Assembly (NCBI GenBank): GCA_026120185.1
Contig: JANUWF010001491.1
Span: 1,240,001-1,304,000 of the forward strand
DNA length: 64,000 bases
Direction: 5' to 3'
Origin: Voacanga thouarsii
Taxonomy: Eukaryota; Streptophyta; Magnoliopsida; Gentianales; Apocynaceae
In this document: positions 56,528 to 64,000 of the stretch, piece by piece
How the letters are laid out: the number at the start of each line of letters is the position of its first letter
Numbering within the stretch: the first letter of the stretch is position 1
The notes under the pieces: model-generated
Database searches by the model: none
The model's input: the letters and a program-made list of their open reading frames with translations, nothing else
Told to the model about the DNA's origin: nothing
Translations under genes and position numbers: made by a program

Positions 56528-59500
56528 TGTAACACCACACCTACTTACGTAACCCAAAATGGGCTGGGGATATCGCACCGTCTTTTGGACCAGGGGTCTT
56601 TATAACAAAAAAGCAAAAGAAATTCAAATTTTAAAGAAAATCAAAGAAAAAATTAATAGAAAATAAAAAAAAACCTCAATACTTATACAAATGTTCCTAA
56701 ATAAAAACAATATTCAAAACAAATATCAAACAAATGGACATGGAAATTCCATAACAAAAAACATCAAGCTACTGATCTTCCAACCTGATCACTTAAGGCT
56801 CCCTAAAAACGTAAGTTCAAAATAGTGTGAGATTGGTTATCTCAGTAAGCCCCGTGTGTGTGTTGGGCTAATAAGAAAATAAAACAAGTTTCATGATGCA
56901 TGCACTAACGGTATATCAAAAGCTTATCATGCCTTCTTTACAAATCTAATTTTCACTTCTTGAAATATACTAGTGAAAAATCATGGAGCAAAACGCTCTT
57001 AAAATATTTTGATTGGAAAGATACCAATGATTAAAAAAAGCATTAAGCTTCGAATAAAATTACAAGGTCCCCTTAGAATAGTTCCACGGAAATAGTTCAA
57101 CAATTAAAAGTAATCAAGTTAGTGTGGCAGGGCCCAGAGGTGGCTCTCATACTAGGTGAAGCACATGAGCCCCCGTCAGGTGGTGAAAGGGCACAGAGGT
57201 GACTCTCACTTCTATGAACCAGTTGACCCCCAATACCTAATAGGTGTACAACCTACCGAGTGAGATTCTCCTCCATCTCTCACTCAACCCAATCTGGCTG
57301 TCCCACTTTCGGCCGTCGATTCTACTAGAACCTCAACGCTCGCTGAGAATAGCTTAACCTTCTATACTGATGTCCTGATTAAAAAGAGTCAATCTCTCAG
57401 AGGTGGCCACCTATCGAGAGATATCGCTAGACCAACGAAAAGCTAGTATAGAGGCCTAGCCCCTATTAAGTACTCAACATTATTCATTTTCTTTTTCACA
57501 ATTTGTAAGGCTCCTATAGCAAACCTACAAAATTAGCTCAATCCATTTCCAAATAATATTTTTCAACTCATAGAAGGCATAGTTTTGAGTCAATATTTTA
57601 TTCCAAGTGTTCATAGTTGAAGGAGTCGTACATTCAAATAAGTCATGCTATAATTTTCAAAAAGTATATGCATGATCATGAATTCATATCTTGCATATTC
57701 AAAACAAATCATAATGTTTGATGCTTGGCTCCTAAGTCATGCTTGACATATTTTAAGAGTTTCTAAATTTGGAAGTTTCTGAAATTAGAAGATCTCCAAA
57801 TGTAGAAAGTTTCCAAAGTAAGAAGTTTCTAAATATAGGAATTTGCAAAAATTAGCTCTCGAGCAACTATCTTGTGTGTACAAGAGATACTCACCAACCT
57901 TTCTTTCAAACCATCATAGTAAAATAAAATCGATTTTATGAATGCAAAGAAACTTACCTTATCCTTAAGCTTAAGGTATGTACTTTAATAAGTTGGTCCT
58001 TACCCTTGATAATCTTCCAAATCTTGCAAAGAGTTCATATAAATCAATCACAGCACTTCCTAAATCATCCCAAACAAAATTCAAGTACACATTATACACC
58101 AAGTGCACACCATGCCTATATTATCCTTTGTTCGCCAAATAATGCCAATGAGCTGCAAGCATGAACTTTACATATACTTTGCACCTAAGACCTTCCATCA
58201 ACCCCTTAGAAAGTATAAAATCCACCCTTAATCATTTCTCAAGAAATCAAATTAAACTTACTAATTTAGCACAAAACCCTTAGCTGCCTTCAATTTCCAA
58301 CAACCATAGTCTAAGCTCCTAAGGGTAAAAAACCTATATAAACCCCTCTGATTGACCTCAAATTTTGTAGGCACATAGCTTAACATGTTGTGCATGAAAT
58401 GCAATGAGCACATTCAAAAAATTATACTCATACAAATCGTAGAAAATTCTGAATAGAAACTGCACAAATCTGTTTAAATCTGTCAACAAGGAGAGAAAAA
58501 AAAAAGAACTCTTAGCCTTGATCCCTTTTTAACCCCAAGTTTTCCAGATTATTAAAGCACACAAAAAGCCTGCATTTTCAACCTTTTCACCCGTAAAAAC
58601 CATGCTCAAAATAGATTGCAAAACAAATTCCAAAATAGTGAACAGTAAGTACCGAAAATCCACTCTTCTTAGTCTTTTTTTTTTGTTTTTAAAAAATTTC
58701 TTCAATTAAATGCAGTAGTTTTTGACACAACAACACATACTAAAGTCATCATTCATGTCCTTAGAATCAAGATTCACGGTGGCATTTCAAAAGGGAAACT
58801 AGTTTTTCAAAAGTTTTGAATACAACAATCAACATGCTTAAAACAGGAAATTTTTACAGCAAAGTTCACGTACTCATAAGGATTAAAAAAAAAACTTGCT
58901 TAGATTAAATTCTTCAAGAAGACTAAACTGTAACATACCTAGAGAAAAGGCGAAACATAGGATACTCAACATCTAACATCTTGCATTCAAGAAACATCCG
59001 AGCATTCCCATTCAACTACACATTCAATAGTAGCAAAAAATCTGATTTTATAACCAACCATCTTAAAGCCAAAATCATGTACACTTGTTTCTCCCTTCAA
59101 ATTTCCCTTGAAGTACAAGGAGGCGGTTGGCAACAATGAAGGAAAAGACAAAAGGTCCTACTAATTAAATTTTGATTACTTTTCTACTCTCCCACTTTTG
59201 GGTAGAGAAAAAAAAAAACATCCGAGAGACATTGTGTAGCTAAGCACAATCAACTGATAGAAACATTATATATACTTATCACACCAAAGTATGTATATAA
59301 TATTATAATGCAAAGTAAAAGAAAGTCTTAATATTTTTATAATATTATTAAATGATTATAATAATATATATATAATATCATTATAACTTATTAACTGGAA
59401 CAATTATACTAATTAATAATAAGTTTATCATATTAGAGATGTAAACTATAATAATAAATTAATATAATATAATTATTATATTCATAATTGCAATTATCAT

Positions 59501-59555
59501 TATAATTAAAAATTATTAAGATATGACCAACCTAAAATATGGGACATGAGAATTT

Positions 59556-59627
<72 letters not shown>

Positions 59628-59847
59628 TTCACGTAAAATATTTTATGGCATAATAATTAGATGACGCCTTCCACTATTCCAAAATCACTATTAAAAATTT
59701 AATGCATCACCTATTAATATGCTCATATCACCAGAACACAAGCTTGGAGATTCATGAAAGAACCATATATCATGTTCAGATACATATGTCCATGTTCAAT
59801 GCATGTTAATTCTAATAAATCAGGTATGACCAGAGTGGGATATCACA
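56528..59847 (-). repeat. L2 5' LTR (3.3 kb)
   Basis: In the minus sense it runs TGTGATATCCCACTCTGGTC (59847) to GGTGTGGTGTTACA (56528), keeping TG and CA ends. It lacks two segments of the other LTR: about 525 bases at GAAG in 59110-59116, and the roughly 400 bases between two microsatellites, where it has only an AAT array. Confidence 0.92.
59558..59626. repeat. (AAT)n microsatellite
   Basis: About 23 AAT units in the L2 5' LTR, replacing the TAG array and the sequence up to the compound repeat of the 3' LTR. Confidence 0.95.
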
Positions 59848-59852
59848 GTGAT

Positions 59853-60347
59853 CCAAGGAGTTTTTCTATTCCTTGTTTTGTTGGTACTCTTACATGTTGC
59901 AGTACTTTAGCTGTCCTAAGTGCTAGTATTAATCTGTTACTTTATAAAAATTTTAAAAAGCTAGGCCTAGGTGAACCCACACCCACTAGGATGAGTATTC
60001 AACTTGCAGATCGATCAATTTAATATCCTAGAGGAATAATTGAAGATGTCTTGGTTAAGGTGGATAAATTCATATCTCCTGTGGATTTTGTAATACTTGA
60101 CATGGGTGAAGATTCTAAAGTGCCTTTAATCCTAGGTCGACCTTTTTTAGCAACTGCTAAAGATTTAATTGATGTTCGTGGAGAAGAACTGACACTTAGG
60201 GTTGGAGATAAGGAAGTCATTATAAAAATCCACAAAAGTATGCAACATCCTAGTTCTTGTGATGATTCTTGTCTAAGGGTTGATATTCTTGATGAACCTA
60301 TCTTTGACTTTGTGCGAAAATCATTTGTCCAAGGTTATATGCAATAA
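59853..60347 (+). pseudogene. Athila A protease
   Basis: It resumes the gag frame after L2: DPRSFSIPCFVGTL, then AVLSASINLL, KKLGLGEPTPTRMSIQLADR, a stop at 60021, GIIEDVLVKVDKF, VPLILGRPFLATAKDLIDV. In Athila elements the active site reads DLGASIN; here it is VLSASIN, so the catalytic Asp and the Gly are both gone. This would abolish polyprotein cleavage. Confidence 0.9.
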
Positions 60348-60385
60348 TCTATTGCATATTTGGAGGACTCAATTGAGGGCCCAGG

Positions 60386-61582
60386 GTGGAGGAATTTGAG
60401 GAAATAAAAAAAGGTAGTTTGGGAAGGATAAAGTCATCCATTGAGGAACCACCAGAATTGAATTTGAAAGACCTCCCCAAGCACTCAGAATATACATTTT
60501 TGGCAAAAGGTGAAAAACTGCTCGTGGTCATTGCCAAAGACCTTACTTGTGACCAAAAGACTAAATTGGTCAGTCTATTGGGAAAATATAAGGGAGTGAT
60601 TGCATAAAAAATTACGGATATTAAGGGAATTAACCCTTCCTTTTGTACTCATAAAATCTTATTAGAAGAAGGAGCCAAACCCGTAATGTAACCCCAACGT
60701 AGGATGAACTTAAACATAAGTGATGTGGTAAAAGGTGAGATGATTAAACTCTTAGATTCTGGCATCATTTACCCTATTTCTAATAGTATTTGGGTTAGTC
60801 CAACACAAGTGGTACCAAAGAAAGGAGGAATGATTGTGAGCCCTAATGAAAAAAAATGAGTTGATCTCAATGAGATTGGTAACCGGTTGCAGGGTGTGCA
60901 TTGACTATAGGAAATTGAATGAGGCAACTAGGAAAGACCATTTTCCTCTCCCTTCCATTAACCAAATATTAGAAAGCTTAGTCAGACATGAATTTTATTA
61001 CTTCTTAAATGGTTTTTCTGGATACTTTCAAATTCCTATAGCATCGGAGGATCAAGAGAAGACTACCTTTACATGCCCTTTAGGTACTTTTGCATATCGA
61101 CATATGCTTTTCAGTCTTTGCAATGGCCCCAGAACATTCCAATGATGTATGATGGTTATTTTTGAAGGGCTTATGGGAGATATCATGGAGGTATTCATGG
61201 ATGATTTCTCTGTTTTTGGTGATTCTTTCAATTTATGTTTAACCAATTTAAAAAAGGTCCTCCAACGATGTTTGAGACCAACCTTATGCTTAATTGGGAA
61301 AAATGCCACTTCATGGTAGAAGAAGGTATAGTATTAGGACACAAGATTTCAAGGAAAAGTATTGAGATTAATAGGGCAAAAATTGAGGCAATTGAGAAGC
61401 TCCCCCCTCCAACTTCCTTGAAGTCAATTCGAAGCTTTCTTGGGCATGCAAGTTTTTATATGAGATTTATCTTGGATTTCTCAATGATTTCTATACCTCT
61501 TACTTCCTTTCTTGAAAAAGATGCTATTTTTTATTTAATAAAAAATGCCTCAACACTTTCAATACTCTTAAAACAAAACTGA
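60386..61582 (+). pseudogene. Athila A reverse transcriptase
   Basis: The linker KDLPKHSEYTFLAKGEKL precedes RT. Across frameshifts the text shows IKLLDSGIIYPISNSIWVSP, VCIDYRKLNEATRKDHFPLP, FYYFLNGFSGYFQIPIASED, TFTCPLGTFAYRHM and the FMDD active site at 61194-61205. WEKCHFMVEEGIVLGHKISR and RSFLGHASFYMRFILDFSMI follow. The first catalytic Asp (usually FLDGYSGY) is Asn (AAT, 61009-61011). Several stops and frame changes confirm decay. Confidence 0.9.
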
Positions 61583-62085
61583 TTAATTCTCATATTTTAA
61601 TTGCACTAGATTAGTATCTTCCTTTTGAACTAATGTGTGATGCAAGTGACTGTGGGCACAATGCTTGGACAAAGGAGGAATAAGCATTTTCAGCCAATTT
61701 ACTATGCAAACAAAACTTTTACGGCAGCACAAAAGAACTACACCACAATGGAGAAAGAATTGCTTGCAATAGTGTTTACTTTTGATAAATTTCATTCTTA
61801 TCTTGTTTTGTCCAAAGTCATTATGTATAGGGATCATTCCGCCCTTAAGTATCTACTAAACAAGCATGATTCCAAACCAAGATTGATAAGATGGATTTTA
61901 TTATTGCAGGAATTTGACTTGAAAATTAGGGACAAAAGGGGAGCGAAAAACTTGGTTGCAAATCACTTGTCTAGGTTGGAGAATCCCAACCTTGGGTCAT
62001 TGGCCGAGGAAGATATCAATGACACCTTCTCGGATGAACAACTTTTACTTACTGATGGTGAGATTTCTCAACTTCCTTGATATGT
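61583..62085 (+). pseudogene. Athila A RNase H
   Basis: LMCDASD near 61630 (first Asp) is followed by a frame change into [54 protein letters not shown] and [13 protein letters not shown] follow. The frame 61637-62080 is open for 147 codons and ends in the linker [16 protein letters not shown]. The corresponding part of Athila B is at 23290-23640 on the minus strand. Confidence 0.9.
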
Positions 62086-63341
62086 GGATATTGCTAATTA
62101 CTTGGTTGTGGGAATTCTTTTGGACGACTTTGATGCCCAATAAAAGAAGAAATTCCTCTCTAAGGTAAAACATTACTCTTGGGATGATCCGTACTTGTTT
62201 TGGTATTGTGCGGATCAAATCATTTGAAAGTGTGTGGATTTCGTGAAATCAATATCTTGAAACATTATCATGAAGGATCCACAGGAGGCCACTACCAAGC
62301 CAACAACACCGCAAGAAAGGTACTCAAGTTCGATTTTTATTAGGCTACATTCTTCAAGGACACTCACAGGTTTGTTCAAAATTGTGATAGGTGTCAACAG
62401 ACAGGTAACATCTCTAAATCTAATGAGATGCGAGATCACAAATGTTTCATGCTTGTGAAATTTTTTATTCTTGGGGGATTGATTTCATGTGCCTATTTTC
62501 TAGTTCTTTGGGCAACAAATAAATCTTGGTGGTAGTAGAGTATGTATCAAAGTAGGTTGAGGCACAAGCCTTGCCTGCTAATGATGCATGGGTTGTTGTA
62601 AAATTTTTTAAAAAAACTTTTCACCCGATTTGGAGTACCTAAGGTTCTCATTAGTGATAAGGGAATCCACTTTTGTAATACCCAACTAGATAAAGTTCTC
62701 AAACATTTAGAGGTTACTCACAGGGTTGCTACTCCCTATCATCCGCAAACTAGTAGCTAAGTTGAGGTGGTCAATAGAGAATTAGAAAATAATTTTAGAA
62801 AAAATGGTCAATCATACACAAAAGGATTGGAGTGTAAAGTTAGATGATACTCTATAGGCTTATAGGACTGCTTTTAAACTCTCATTGGCACAACCCCCTA
62901 TTGCTTAGTGTATGGGAAATCAACATAGGGCTCATTGGGCAATAAAGTTTGTCAATTTTGACCTTCATCTTGCATGCTAAGAAAGAATGCTTCAAGTGAA
63001 TGAGTTGGATGAGTGGCGCAACGATGCCTAGTATAATTCGAGGATTTACAAAAATAAGATGGAACGGTGGCATGATAAAGCATATTCATGCCCCCCATGA
63101 GTTTCAAAAAGGAGATAAGGTGTTAATCATTAATTCTAGACTTCGAATTTTCCCAGGTAAGCTAAAATCTCGATAGTTGGGGCCATATGAGATACATCAA
63201 ATTTGTCCATTTGGAGTTATTCAGGCTTCTCGCCCAACTAAAGGAATCATTAAAGTCAATGGAATTAGATTAAAACCATATTTGGGGGATGAATTTGGCA
63301 CTTTAGAGTATCTCAATGTTACCTTTAATGAGCCATGAGCC
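62086..63341 (+). pseudogene. Athila A integrase
   Basis: Text is present in all three frames: HYHEGSTGGHYGAN-like zinc ligands near 62255-62300, FVQNCDRCQQTGNISKSNEM near 62375-62430, WGIDFMC-like core start, FGVPKVLISDKGIHF at about 62628, ATPYHPQTSS and VEVVNRELE near 62730-62790 (catalytic Glu kept), and the C-terminal KGIIKVNGIRLKPYLG at 63240-63290. Frequent stops show it is an old copy. Pol ends near 63341. Confidence 0.87.
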
Positions 63342-63896
63342 ACGAGCCACCTTGGCTTCTTTATCTTTTGAGTGCTATATCTCTTTTCAGTTCTTTTCTT
63401 TTTCATGTTTTTTATTTTATTTTTATTTTCTTTTTCTAGATTTATGTTTTCTTTCTTTTATTTATTTTCTTTTAGTAGGTACTCCTATAATGATCTCTTT
63501 TTGAGACGGATTCAACCTGATGGCATAATAATATAATGGGAGTATTTTCTTTACTTTATTCTTCTTCTTTTTGAAGGCTGAAAGGGGAAAACAAAGCATG
63601 CGGGAAGCAAAAATTGAAGAAACTGAAGAACAAGAAAAAATCCCGAATGGAGCCGGTGCCGGTCCCACTCTATACGAATTCCGACGTAAAAAAACTAACC
63701 TTTTCTTCTTGTTCTCAAAGTTGGCTGGACCGGAATGTGTGGAACTGGGGTAGGTGCACTAGTGGAAACCTCTGGTGCGATTCCTGTAAGCCTCCTACTC
63801 CGTCTATGCATATAGGTGAATGTCAATCTCTCGATCTTCCAGTATATGGCCTGCCTAATCCCGTTTGGTGAACAACTTACAAGGCTAAGGAATATG

Positions 63897-63936
<40 letters not shown>

Positions 63937-64000
63937 GTGTCATTCTTCTTCCACAAGAGAAAAAGCAGTGAAAAATAATGTACTTCTCTATTCTCCTGTT
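63342..64000 (+). other. Athila A region downstream of pol
   Basis: Pyrimidine-rich to 63560, then a short mixed-composition segment (63571-63870) with small open frames that carry no signal peptide, membrane segment or known motif, so no env-like gene is called. A (GA)n run follows at 63900-63934. The LTR start TGATAGGGG does not occur before the window ends, so the 3' LTR lies outside. Confidence 0.6.
63900..63934. repeat. (GA)n microsatellite
   Basis: Seventeen consecutive GA units near the right edge, within Athila A sequence downstream of pol. Confidence 0.96.

Larger units (their letters stand above)
26459..59847 (-). mobile_element. L2: large gag-only Ty3/gypsy element with very long LTRs
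   Basis: The element is minus strand. The 5' LTR is 56528-59847, the primer site 56509-56525, leader and a small frame lie at 56030-56440, gag is at 31213-32129, the polypurine tract at 30673-30685 and the 3' LTR at 26459-30672. The five-base flank GTGAT is present on both sides (26454-26458 and 59848-59852), and removing the element restores Athila A coding sequence. There are no RT, RNase H or integrase motifs. With the CACTA and copia A insertions removed, the internal region is only about 2.6 kb, against LTRs of 4.2 and 3.3 kb. This fits non-autonomous classes called TR-GAG or LARD. Confidence 0.88.
24044..64000 (+). mobile_element. Athila A: Ty3/gypsy element, interrupted, right end outside the window
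   Basis: Components are LTR 24044-25552, tRNA-Asp-type primer site 25559-25576, gag C-terminus 25814-26452, then a 33.4-kb insertion (26459-59847). Protease, RT, RNase H and integrase resume at 59853-63341. Joining 26453 to 59848 (one copy of GTGAT) restores the reading KESDPRSFSIPC across the site. It is inserted in Athila B; the 5-base flank on the left is TCAAC, and the matching copy should lie beyond 64000. The gag core is missing and catalytic residues are lost, so it is not autonomous. Confidence 0.88.

Noticed and set aside
63571..63753. Env-like frame after Athila A pol
   Set aside because: Only 60 codons, with no signal peptide, transmembrane segment or glycosylation pattern.

Overview
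This window is plant nuclear DNA, most likely from an angiosperm. It is AT-rich and made almost entirely of transposable elements. I found no intact host gene, tRNA, rRNA or CRISPR array. Every coding stretch I recognise is a decayed part of a Ty3/gypsy or Ty1/copia LTR retrotransposon or of a CACTA (En/Spm) DNA transposon, with stop codons, frameshifts and deletions. Plant origin follows from the element types: Athila-type gypsy elements with a tRNA-Asp primer site, long-LTR gypsy elements, copia elements primed by initiator tRNA-Met, and CACTA elements with the CACTA termini and subterminal repeats.

Left third (1-24043). Positions 1-1400 hold a minus-strand gypsy RT/RNase H/integrase remnant. 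It abuts a minus-strand copia copy, here called C (LTR to 3108, pol 3109-5072), then a scrap of Athila LTR (5075-5248). A second related copia copy, D, follows (LTR about 5560-7283, pol tail 7284-7626, more pol at 19542-19960). Copia D is split by a composite at 7627-19541. Its two outer ends are the same gypsy-type LTR start in opposite orientations, and its core (10740-16312) is another gypsy family, gypsy-2, on the minus strand. From about 20900 to 24043 lies a minus-strand Athila copy, B.

Right two thirds (24044-64000). This is a nest of insertions that can be read layer by layer. Athila A (+, LTR from 24044, pol resuming at 59853 and running to about 63341, right LTR beyond the window) sits inside Athila B. 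Athila A is interrupted by a minus-strand large gag-only gypsy element, L2 (26459-59847, target duplication GTGAT, LTRs 4.2 and 3.3 kb). The interior of L2 holds a CACTA element (32357-39784, duplication AAA) and copia A (+, 39849-55698, duplication CATTT). Copia A carries copia B (+, 47005-54255, duplication CTAT plus C/T) inside its 3' LTR. Removing each layer restores the sequence beneath, including the Athila reading frame across 26453/59853.

Function. None of these elements looks autonomous now. Active-site residues are lost in several proteins, copia A lacks its RT core, Athila A lacks its gag core, and L2 lacks pol. The observations most worth following are the gag-only L2 element, an inverted templated filler at the copia B 3' deletion junction, a -1 slippery heptamer exactly at the copia B gag/pol boundary, the outward-facing inverted LTRs at 7627/19541, a CpG-rich block in the copia A leader, and the hairpin-forming subterminal array of the CACTA element.
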